Positions 12,501 to 24,600 of a stretch of DNA of 64,000 bases are shown here, piece after piece (within the stretch, counting starts at the first letter, position 1; each line of letters starts with the position of its first letter). This DNA comes from Symsagittifera roscoffensis (Eukaryota; Xenacoelomorpha; Acoela; Convolutidae), in contig NC_087062.1 in the NCBI RefSeq assembly GCF_963678635.1, positions 77,439,200 to 77,503,199 on the forward strand, given 5' to 3'. Under the pieces are notes generated by a model that saw only the letters and a list, made by a program, of their open reading frames with translations, did not search any database and was not told where the DNA came from. The translations under genes and the position numbers were made by a program.

Positions 12501-15500
12501 ATAACTTTTTCCAGAAATTCAAAGAGCATTAAGGACCTCGATTTTTTTCTTTGAAATTAGAAAGCTTTTTTTTTCTTTTTACTTGCGTTCATTGACTCTT
12601 TTCCAACCCTCTGTTGGCTATCTTAAAATACGCCTTACCTTTTGCATTTTAGCATTTGGTGGTTGGTCATCAAATCGATATATGAGAAACCCGAAAAATG
12701 ACAGATCATACCAGTAAACCGAAAATTAAGAATTCATTTACGCAATATCATATCACATTAAGACAGATATATACAAGGAGACAAAAAATTTTATAAAAAA
12801 ACTCATGCCATGAATTGCAGTTGAAAAATTATTGATACAGCTTACGAAAAATTGATTTTGATTCTGCAATTAGTAAGTTATTTCGTAGTTCGGTTAAGCG
12901 ATTTGGTAATTTACACCTCGATTTGCTGAACGCACGCTAAACATTTTCCTTAAATTTGTCAAATAAATACCTCCAGCTCTATTTTTTTCTTGCGACCATG
13001 GCGCAAATGCGAGGATATGAGACTCCTAATCTACAGGTTCAAGGTTCAATTCCGCACATCAAGTTTTTTCGGGGCTTTTTTCTATTTCAATTTCTTTGTT
13101 GCGTTCTAGAGCTACTTTATGCCGTTTTCTCGCTTGTGTTTGCAAAAGTCAGTTCGCCTCTGTTAGGAAATTTGGTTTGACTTTTTTTTGTTTCGGCTCA
13201 GTAGGCGTGTCCAAATATTAAAGACTTAGTTGTCGCTCGCTCTGTAAATAATACTAACAGCTTATTAAATTATGGTGATTTCTCGAATTTTTATACACTT
13301 GCGAGAGCAAGTATTTTGTAATCGGGAACTAGACTTTATCCCGTAAACAACTTTTCGTGCACAATTTTAATTGAAATTGAAATTGCTTTTTCATCGTTTC
13401 TTAGCAATTTCTGTGCCCCTGCTCACTTAGCTCTGAGTTAATACGATTGCCTTTGCGCCCTGTAGTTTGAGTTTTGAGTTCCGACCGGACCTAGTTTTTT
13501 GCAATCTCTGAAATTAAAAATGAAATTTATCCGGGAAAAATTGAACAGTCGGACTACAATTTGTCGGCTTATGTTTTGTCGGCTTAGTTGCCACACCGTA
13601 ATTTTTTCTCTGAAAGCACGTGTTGTCAGCTTAGTAAACGTTTGGCAAAAAATTAAAGCGTCTCTAATGCTAGTGGTTGTTTTTCTCATCTGTTTTCTGA
13701 GGTTGAATTTTCAGTATTTCCTAAAACGTTGTTGATATTTTTATAACAACAATTTCCTTTGTATATTTTTGTTCTCGGATCAGTTGGCGTTTAACGGCGC
13801 GTCGTCGGCTTAGTGATTACTCGAAAAAATTGAAAAATTGTTTAATGCCTGTTTGGCTGTGTTTTTGCTATGTTTTTTTGAGATTGAATTAATCGCATTT
13901 TCAAAAGAAATTATTGATTTCAACTTTTTTACGATTTTTTTTGGCATTTTTTTTTGTTTTCGGACAAATTGATCATGAACCATCGGCTGTTGGCCTAGTG
14001 AACTCCCGGAACTTAATACAAGCTTCTTTAATGCTAGTGGTTATGTTTCCGTCTATTTTTCTGAGATTGAACTTTTAGGATTTCCAAAATGTTTGATATT
14101 TTTTGTGATAACAATTTCCTTAGGCATTTTTTTGTTTTCGGATCAATTGGCCTCTAATCACGCGTTGTCGGCTTACTGAACGCTCGGAAAATACTAAAAG
14201 ACTGTTTAATGCTAGTGGTTGTGTTTTTCGTCTGTTTTTCTGAGATTGAATTTTTCGTATTTCCAAAAAACATAGGTTTTTTTCTACAACAATTTTGTTT
14301 GGCATTTTTTGTTTTCTGAGCAATTGGCGTCTGATTTCACTGCCTATTTGTGCTAGCTTGCAATATTACGCTTTCGTTGTATCACAAGTGACGCGAAGCT
14401 CCGCTTCCCGTTTTTTTTAATTAGCCCCCGGCCTGCTCATTGCAGGACCAACCGTGGGGGATGGAGATGTCATCCATTTCGCCGCACCATTTTCGGTAGC
14501 TTATATGCTGAAAACATTTTTGAAAATCGTTTTTGAAGTTTCATCATCATAACAACTCCGGATTTTGTATTGTGTTATGTTACAGGACAACGCGTGTGCC
14601 AGTGTTGCCGCACGAGATCCTCCGTTACGTGAACTCTCCCTTTCCTTACATCTACGGAGTGCACAGCTCCCTCATGGAAGAACTGAGAAGCCAATGTGAT
14701 TCGGATCTAAGTGACATCCTTATAGCAGATCTGGACAACAGTGCCGTGCAACTGCCCAAAAACGACAATGAATTGTGCCTACCTGAGAGGGTACAGACTC
14801 AAGTCCTTTCTCAACTACAATCTGTGAGTTCATATTATTGGGACGGAATCACGTGTATCAGTACATCGTATGCACGAATAATGCTTAGCTTGATGGTCAA
14901 ACAGACGCAAAAATTACTTCTTTATTAATTTGTCTCGCTTTTCGGAAAGTTCTGCTTTGCAACTTGATAGTTTGCAAGCTTTCCGCTCGTATATTTTTCA
15001 TGTCTACAGTGTATTATGTTTTTCCTTGTATCTGATTTCCAGTATGTCTTCTGGAAGTCTCAGAAATTATCCATCAAAACACTTCAGGACGTCTTCGCTG
15101 TATGCTACAATATTAAGTCAAATGTGCTCACTGTCGGGTTGTTTTAGATTCTTGACCCCAATCTACAGGACAGGGACAAAGCCTTCACGACGAGCCTCAC
15201 CGAGAAATCAAACTCAACCTCAGATTTAATGAGCAGCAATCGCAAACCAGAATCCATAGTGAGCACTTTTTATGTCACATTGCTATGTATTTATTTGTTT
15301 TCACAAAATAAGATTGAAGAGAAAATGACTGGTACATGAATGAAAATGCGAATTGCAGGCTTGGCTTCCATGGCGGTTTTACTTCCATCTAGAATTTTTG
15401 AAACGAAATGTTTTAACCATGATTTCAATATTGTATTCCCAAATTTTTGATTACCAAAAATTGGGTAGCGGCAAATGTATGGTCGAGAAATGGCGCTGGT

Positions 15501-18500
15501 TGTTAGAAAATAATTAAGAATCTTGAGCGAAGTGAATACTATTATAGTTCTTCGTGATGTTTTTTTTTACCAGGAAAACTTCTTAAAATTTGTTCACGCT
15601 CAATTTTGATTTTTCGCGGTTTGACTTGTGTTTCTTTTTAATTCAGTGCATTTCTTTTGTTAAAAGGAAGGCAAACTCCACCATCGAACAGCGAAAGTGT
15701 AAAGGTCACGAAAAACATGGATTTCCAATATAGATTTCAGTTATCAGATTTCCCAGCGAAATAAAAAAAGTTTACCTGTTGATTCATTTTTCTCAAAATG
15801 GGTTTTTTAATCAAAAAATATCAGTCATAAATAGTTCTAGAAATTTAAAAAGCTCCAAAGCCAAATATTTTTTACTTTGAAGATCGAAAATTGGAGTTTT
15901 TCTCAAAAATTTAGTCACTATATTTTTCTTTTTCCTTGCGTTTATGACTCTTTTACTACTGTCTGTTGGCTGTGTTTGTTTTTGGCAGTTTAATATCTTT
16001 TGGAAGTAAATCGATGCTAATATATTGTCATTCTTGTTGCACGAGTTCTTTCTTTTGTGAACTTCTTATGATGTTAGTATCGATGATTTATTTGAAGCAG
16101 TTAGGGCGCCCTAACAATTTGTTCATGTCATCGGGGGGAGCTTTGAGTGGGCCCGGTTCCCCCTCATCCTCCCAAACAGGGGTTGGTAATTCCCACCACT
16201 CAAAAGAAGCTCCCCGGGAGCTGCAAATGGTATGTGTATTTTAATTGGTTGATAGCAAATTTCTGCCTCTGAAGTGATATAATGAGCGCCTAATATTTTC
16301 TAAAGCTTAGCATAATTTAAAAAAAAAAATTAAATAAAGGGCCTAAATTTGCTATTCATTGCAAGACAACCATCGAGATATGGCCTGTGCTGCTCAAGAC
16401 AAAGGACTTGTTGCATCTCAAATACTCTTCATTAAAACCATTCATTAAAATCACTATCAGGGATATTTAAGTAGCGCCCATAATATTCAAACTTTTCGGG
16501 ACCAGGTAATATTAACAGTGGATTCTCGAAGAGTGCATGTTTAAACACTTTCCTTCATAAGCAATTAGATAACATAAAGATGTGCAAAAAGAACGTTGAA
16601 GTTCAGCGGTAATGTGCAAAAAGTGTAGCTCCCAATTTTTGCATGTCTGGTTGGCGGAACAATAATTACACAGCAAGCACGAGTTAACTTTTTCACACAA
16701 CCAACTCGATCAAATTAGTGGTAATTTTTTTTTGCTCAGATCGTGTTGAGTTTTTCATTGGCTATATTACCGGTCCCGATTTAACTCAACCCTATTTAAT
16801 TATAACATATCGTTTTAATTCGCTCACAGTAATTTGTGGCTTGCTTTGTTTGTGGTACAGTAACTTACTTCGTGGTTTTGTTTAATTAAAACAACAAATA
16901 ATGAAACCAATCTCATTCAAGTAGCAGGAAATTTTAAAAATAAAAATATGAACTCCTCATTTTTTCAATCGAAATGAATTTTCTTCATTTGGGTCGTGCA
17001 ATTTTTAAGGTTAATGAAAGAGGTGAATTTCCACATTTTTAAGTAGTGAGCCTTTTAAACTGTTCATGAACGAAGTAAATTGTCACGTTAAATAAGCGAC
17101 ATTGAAAATGCTTTATAAAGAACTAGAGTGCTATTATTTCTGAATGAAATTGTTTGAAAAAATTGAATTCTTGAAAAAATTAGTCTTCAATTTTGTCCGT
17201 TCTTTTTATTGCAGCTAGAGTTTGAGTTAAATAAAACTGATGTCAGAAAAAAGTTCCAGTGTTGATCCAAATAAAATTGGTATGTAGATAGTTTATCGAT
17301 GAAATTTTTGTTGTCAAACTTCTGATCTTAAAAAAGCTTATTTTTTCCGGGTAATTTGGTTAAAAGAAGGAAAAGCTGTCTTATCTACAATTTTCTAAAT
17401 TATTACTCTAACGAGCTAAGGAGCGTAGTGTTTCAGTATGTGTCTGCTTTTTTCCAATCGAACTCATGGCACTTTGCTGTAATCACAATCTGTAGGTAGC
17501 ATTGAAGATTTTCTAGAATGTTTTCTGCTTTATTCGTGGCTAATGCTGGCGGCTCGTTAAGTCAACGTGGCACAAATGGAAGGACGTGAAACTCGAATCT
17601 ATTGGTCGGAGTTTCAGCTCCGCTCTTAGCATTAGTTTTATTTAAATTTGGTGGCATTTTTGCCGCATAACATTGCAATTTATTAGCATCCATAGCTGCA
17701 TCATATGTGGCTAGCTTTAGCCAATTTCAATGGCCTGTGGTGAAGTTGCGAGAACGTGACACTCCTAATCTCGAAGTCACAGGTTCAAATCCGAAACACC
17801 AAAAGTTTTACTAATTCGTGTCTTACTTCTACTTTGTTATTTCACTCTGTAGAGCTGCTTTTTGTCGTTTTCTCATCAGTGTTTGCGGAGCGCAGCTTCG
17901 CCTCTGTGTAGAAATAAAAATATGGTGTAATTTTAAGGTAATATTTTTCCTGCGAAGCCCAACGTTTGAGGAAAATTAAATTTTTGTCGATTTTTCAATT
18001 TCGTTGAGCTTTTTAATGCTTTTAACTGTGTTGGCTATGATCTGATTTTTTTGGTTCTTATGGCGCATTATTTGTGTGATGTTGCATCGTTTGTAAATCT
18101 AAATAACTCTAACGGCTTAACGTTATCGTTGAATTTTTAGGCCAACTCATTGGTAGGTATGAAACGCCGTGTTGTGGTTGTTACGTGTTTCCTGGCACTT
18201 AGAAAAAAAATAGCTAGAAATTTGATATCCTGCACGTTAATGATCCGGTTTTACCTAGGGATTAACAGCCCGCTATTTGATGTTTAGAAGTAAACGTGCA
18301 CCTCTGTATTTTGATAGTAGGAAATTTTTAGCTGGGTGTTATGATTAATATGGGTTTCAGGACAAGCAAATACGAGCCGTGTTTATGCAGCTGCTGGCGC
18401 ACATAATGCACAAATACAGACAGTGTCTTGTTGTCGTCAGGGTGCATCCAAACCCAGTGCTCAAACTGGACAAAGTAAGAATTCAATTGACATCAATTGT

Positions 18501-18605
18501 GTAGATTTCAGTGTCAAGTTCACACAAGAACTTTTCAAATTCGAAGCTACACCCTGGTTGTGTCTGAGAATAGCTTCTTTTTTTGAGACGCCATAGAAAA
18601 TTGTG

Positions 18606-18636
<31 letters not shown>

Positions 18637-21600
18637 ATGTTGCGACCACTCAAGAAGTTGGAAAAAACTATGGCTCAGGGCAGGGGTGGATCTAGGGTTT
18701 TCTCGAGGTGGCGGATTTTCTAAAAAAATTGCAAATTGCAAATTTTTGAAAAAACAGGCCAAAAAAGGCGTTTTAGGTTTTTTTTGGGAAAATTTTGACC
18801 AACAAATGGCGTTTTTGCGGAGCGGGCTCCCCCCTCAAAATTACTATGTATTAGCGCCTAAGGCGTCTTTAGAAAACTTTTAGTGTCACTCAGCCAAAAA
18901 TGGATATCTCAAAATAGTACAAAGGGGGACCATTTGGGTCGGCAGGGGGTCAATTTTACTCAATTTTATTCTCATTCAATTTTTCACGTCGTTTTAGATA
19001 TGATTATTACATCTCACTCTTGCAGTTTTCTACCTGCGTGCTCTTTAAAAAAATTAAGAGGAAGTATTTTTTAAAAATTCTGAAAGTGGTCAGGTCAGAA
19101 ATTTCTAAAAACTACTTGCAAAGCAACTGGCTATCATTTTTTCATGTGCGTGTAGCGTTAATGTATTATAGCGAAATGGATTCAATTTCCTCCAGCATTG
19201 CTGATCTAACTAAAATTGAAATGTCTTTGTTCAAGGTCGATTAATATATGATATTGAAGCCCTTTCAGTCCTGATAGGAGCTTCATTAAAAATTCCAGCG
19301 TTTTCTCAGCGTTGAAAATGTCTTGCGAATGTTTTTTGTTTTTCAAATAATAATTAAAGCGAAGATAAATTTGTTGGAAAGCCACCGGAAATAACCTCCG
19401 TACACATGCTCAAGAATGATTTTTTTCGCTTTTTAGGCTGTTTTTAGTTTATTTTTGGGCAAATGCAAAAAAAATAATCTTGCTTGATTTTTTGTGCTAT
19501 TTGGACAGTAGTCGGATATTAAATGTTTTGTTTTAGTTCTCTTTTATGAAAGCACGACCTGACTTGGAGAAAGTGTTTCTGGAAATGTTTCTAAATGACA
19601 ACATGCTCTTCAAGAACTTTATCGAAGCAAGGGGATCTCCATTCCGATCTGTAGACTTGATGGACCACGTAAATTTTTCATTGATACTTAGAAGCATTTT
19701 TTTGTCTGTTAATAAGAGTCGTTGAACGTGGTGAAGACTCTTATATAGGTCTTTTTTTCAGGAAAAAGTCTTAAAATGCTTTAATAACTACAGATGTGCA
19801 TTCATACATATTAATACATTTATGAACGCATTTAGGTATGTATGCAGTTTTTGAGTTTTAATTAAATTCATCAGCTGAGAGTCTTCTGGCCAATGATGTT
19901 AAAGAGAATAAACTGTCTGATGGCTATGTTTAGATCTTTTCTTTCGTTTAGATGATCGATTCTGAGAACCTAGAGACGTTTTGCAACTCAAAGAACTTCA
20001 CTAAGAACACTTTCTATGAATCGATCGAAGACCTGGCGCGCTTTCTGCTTCAAAATGTTGGTTTAGCTGTTTAAAATTTTGGTCACCAAACTTCATCGAA
20101 AAAAATGTGAATTAATTTCGTCCGTTTAGGAGACGCCTTCTACGGCACCTTCTTCTGTGTCTGTGAATCCAACCAGGCGCTGGGATGTGAATTACGTCTT
20201 CCCAACAGACCTGAACACTCAAGCAACTACTTCTGCAATCAAAGAGGGAATCGAGAAAAGGAAGTCGATGTCCTTCAATGGTTCCAAAAAGTCTAAGATG
20301 TCAACATCTTTATCCTCCAATGAGTTGTGCATCGTTCCTGGAACTACACCAGGAGACGTTACGAGATCCGTGTTTGATTTAGACACGCTTGGAAACTGGG
20401 CTACTGTCAATACCGTTCAATTGCCCGCAGTCAAGGTATTTATTACATTTTATTAATAAACGTGAATAATACTAAAATGCTGTAAAGAATTATGGCTGTA
20501 AACTAATTGTTCATTAACTGATAGTTTTTTTATTTGTATTTCAGAAACGCCTGGACGGGCTCGAAAAGTGCATCAAGAGTATATTCGAAGGGAGAATCAG
20601 TGACGTCTACTCGGGTTTGGACGCCTCACTCAAGATCCTGAACAGCACTTTGAGTGCGAAGCGACTGCTAGTCCACAGACTGCGCGAACACGTAATAGAC
20701 ACGCAGAATGACTCGATGAGGCCTGTGGAGCTGAATGTAAGGCTTCTCCACTTTCTGTCGCAGTTGGTGAATGAAGCACTCGTGTTCGAAGATGGAACGG
20801 AGGTTGATCACGACATCGTGCGAGGGGTGCTGAGCATCGCTTCCTGCTATTACTCGGTAAGAGATGAGTGTGCTTTTTTATCCTTTCCTGAAAAAGCCTA
20901 GGGGGCTCAATAAATACTCCTTTGAAGAGCGTTGTTAATGATTACTCTTTGTGTAAAAGTTAAATGTTATACTAATGCGACTGTTATTGGGTGTTTAGTG
21001 GCTGAATTTAGTAAAAGAAAGTTTTCAATGAACATTTTACTACTGTACATTTTATTCAATAGTTGAGATTCGACGTTTTTGTCCTTGGATTTAAAGATCA
21101 CAGGAGCTTAAAAACTATTACGATAGACCTCGACTTAACTTAATGTTAGGTTCGAAAAAAACAATTGGCATGAGTGTGAAAGTGGATGCACTATAGTAGG
21201 TTGTGCACGTACTTTCCATTGCTTTATTAACTAACTTAACTTGCGTTGACTGTTATTCGTTGAAGAGATTCAAGATGGACCATCATGGCACTCTGATGCG
21301 AGGAGAGTCGCCGGCCAAAAAGGTTTGAGATTGTTTGTCTCTGCCTCCCAACCCAGCTGCTGCCGATCTGTGTATCTTGTCACTGTACTAATTATTACGA
21401 CACGAAGTAGCTCCGAATGTTGCAAGAAATGCAGATTACTAACTAAATCTAGAGTCTTGACTGTTGACATGACCAGAGCCTCGATTTAGATTAAACTCTT
21501 TCGTGTTTTCAAGGTATTTGACCTGATTTATTTAACTGACTTGGCAAAAGAGTAATGGCTGATTACTTTTTACTTGTAGCTCAGTAAAATGCAAGCCTCG

Positions 21601-24600
21601 GGCATTGTGCCCGCCTTATCACAGCACTGCGCGAAAGTTTGGCTTTGCAGTTTGACGCATCTGAAAACGTTTTGCGTCCCAATGTTTCCGAAGGCCTCTA
21701 ATTTGTGTTGCTTCAATGATGTTTAGAGGCTAAGCATGCAGAATTTCTCGCAGATGCAGCAGCACATGGCGAAGACTCAAACTAGTACTTTCGCGGGGGG
21801 CATTACCGAGCTGGAGTGTCCGCCGCCTACGAGACTGCCGCACCAGTTCCTCTGCACTCTAATCCAAGGGCATCCAGTGTGGCACTCGCACCAATTCTGG
21901 ATCCACGCCTTTTACCTAGACGTGGAAAAGCAGCTGCACAAGATGTACACCCGCTTCGGATCCCACGGAGAGAAGTTACCAGATGAACGCAGTACTATAC
22001 AAAGAGTGGCCGACCAGGTATTAATAGTTGCTATTTTTTTTGTTAGAGCAAGTGACTTGTAATTGGGAACTAGGCTTTTTGTCCCGTAAACAATTTTTCT
22101 CACTCATTTTCATCACTTACCATTATCAATTTATTACACTTCGATTCTGCTGGCCTGCTCAATTTCTTGAAAATTAAAATAAAACTACTTCTTAGCTCTT
22201 TTATGGTATTTATTAATTTTTTTCAATTATATGTATTGAAAATTATTGATTTTCTCAGATTTGCGGTTTTCGTCCTAATTTCTGTTGGCTGATTTTCCAT
22301 TTTTTCCAATGCAGTTAGTATCTGGTACGCTTTTCAAGCTGTTTCTTTCCAAAGCTTATGTTTGTTAATTTTTGATTCGAATAGTTCCTGTTTGATTACA
22401 CTTGCGAGCTTGCGACCGTTAGCGTATTAGTTAGAACCTTCTTTTTTCTAACCTATTTCGCAAATAAAAGTATTCATTTGAAAAGTTCACTTAGATGGAA
22501 ATTTCACTGTACCATTGGAAATTGCATAGCATCTGTTCTCTGCTTTAATTGTGGCTGTTATTTGTCCTTAGTTAAGCGTCCGTGCCTGAGTGGTTAGTGC
22601 ATGAGACACATAATCTCTAGATTGCAGTTGGTCGTGAGTTGAAACCCGAGACGTAGACGAAGTTTTACTAATTCGAGGTTTATTTCTACTTTTTTCTTTT
22701 GCTCTTTATAGAGCTGCTTTTTGTCGTAATCTCCATAGTTTGCGAAGCACTGCTTCGCTTCTCTGTAAAAACGGATGTTCTGAAAATGTATGGGATTTGC
22801 ATAATCTGGTACACCTTTTTGTTAAAAAATGTTATAACACTCGGAAAAATCAATTTTGATTATTTTTGTAACCACTTTTTGGAATCTTTTTGGCTTCCCT
22901 ACCAAATAAGAGATTAAAGATTTGGTATATTGAGTTAACTGGTTGTGAAAATGTATGTCCATGGAAGCTTCCTAAATGTGAATTTTTCAACGTTTTCCGA
23001 AGTTTTTCAAAACTTTTCCTTCTCGAAAACTACCCTGACAAATCTGATATTTATAGTGCAATCGCAAAATCAGCTTATGGGAATCTTTTCGGTGTAAGTG
23101 GCCTTGCAGTCTCGGGTTCGATCAGAAGAACATGTTTCGGGAAAACTCTACCCCGCCCAATTTCATTCTAAGTTCATTTGTAAGAACGGGTAACAGGTGT
23201 CTCCACTACAATCGCGACTTAGCACTTATGTTATTAGAAAAATAACTAAGGTTTTGAGTTTTTTTAAAAGATTTCATCCCTCGTCAGTAAAATATAATCT
23301 AAAAAAATCAAACATACCTCCAGTTATAGCTGGGGCTCTTAGTCTTACTTATAATTGAAAGTTGTTCTGTAGTTGTCTTACTTATAATTGAAAGTTGTTT
23401 TTGATAACTAAGCTCCGTTTTGCCAATGTGATAATCAACGAAAATGACCCTTTTTCTTTTGCAGTATGCTGCCACACCAAATCGAGTCGATGAACGTAGC
23501 GAAAATTCTTTAAGTAGGTCGTGATGATTTTCGTTGGTTTGACTTTTTTGTTTCTTTTCATTTTTTGTGTTAAGGAAGGCAAGCGCTGCTATCAAAAGGA
23601 AAGTGTAAAGATGACGAAAAACGCTAAAAGCTTCAATTATAAATTGTTTTAAGAAATTTGTGGAGCTTTAATGCCATTTATCTTGTTCTTTGAATTTCAA
23701 AAGTTCAGTCAAAAGTTCTTTGAAATTTCAAAAGTTTAAGAGATTTTTCAAAATTCAGTCAATTTTTTTCTACTCTTTTCCAACTGTCTGTTGATTAATT
23801 TTTACTGTTACCTGCGTGTAAATCGGTCGCATGATTTTCTCTGAAAGCCATACATTTTTTTTTGAAATTCGAAAGTTGAAGTTTCTAAGGCAAGTCAGTG
23901 TATTCTTTTTTGTTTGCTTGCCTTCATTGGCTCTTTTCCAATTGTGTGTTGGCTATATTCTGTAAATTGAAATAGTTTTAAGGCCATCAATTGTTGTTTC
24001 ATTGAAATTCGAAAAGTGAGGTTGTTTCATAGAACAAGTAAGTTATTTTTTAATTATTAATTTGGGCGGAGGTCCAGATTCGAATTAGTAGTCTCGAGTT
24101 GCGAATTTGAGTTTGGGGCGCATTTTTCCGTTTTTTGCTTGCGTTTGAGAGGTTGAGATTCGCCTGTTTCCCCTTTGGTATCGCTGTGTTTAATGAGTCA
24201 AACTGTATTAATAAGTTCGTTTTCAAGTATTTTGACTAGAATTTACAAGTTACTGATATATTGAAAAATCCCATCTTGGGAGAACAGCAAAACGACCTGT
24301 TGGCTGTCTATCAAGTGGTCTTTATCTGTGGCCTTTTAGTTGAAAGAGAAGCAAAAGTGGGCTATGCAGCAGAGTAGTATGACCAATGGCTTATCGGGGA
24401 CGGAATCAGCCAACGTAAGCTCTGATGCAGACAGTGGCCTGAATGAAGAGGAGCCACCGGTGGAGACAAAAGAGTCATTCGAGCAGAAGACGAAGCTGCT
24501 TGCAAAGAGCGAGCAGCAGAATGCCTTCTCCCAAGCACTGGACTATCTCACCCAGATTGTCCAGTTGCAGATGCCACTCCGTACTCCTGTCTACAGGTCT

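Larger units (their letters stand above)
11124..14585 (+). other. sbf intron 6
   Basis: 3.46 kb of repeats: a 3 x 100 bp tandem array, two Helentron-like copies, a SINE, a four-unit 180-bp satellite and a GC-rich module next to the acceptor. Little unique sequence remains. Confidence 0.8.
16230..18360 (+). other. sbf intron 9
   Basis: 2.1 kb. The 5' part (16230-17450) shows no recognised repeat. The 3' part holds two SINE copies. Confidence 0.75.
18475..19536 (+). other. sbf intron 10
   Basis: 1.06 kb with a GT microsatellite and a truncated hAT-like MITE. The part from 18960 on shows nothing recognisable. Confidence 0.8.
22018..24339 (+). other. sbf intron 15
   Basis: 2.3 kb: a 55-bp core repeat (22046-22100), a composite SINE, a 33-bp direct duplication, a Helentron-like repeat and a SINE fragment. 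Between about 22780 and 23330 nothing clear is seen. Confidence 0.75.

Noticed and set aside
13622-14340. CRISPR-like array
   Set aside because: The units repeat over their whole 180-bp length with no unique spacers, and the genome is eukaryotic; it is a satellite.
18547-18762. Frames coding His-Thr or Cys-Val runs
   Set aside because: They translate the GT microsatellite.
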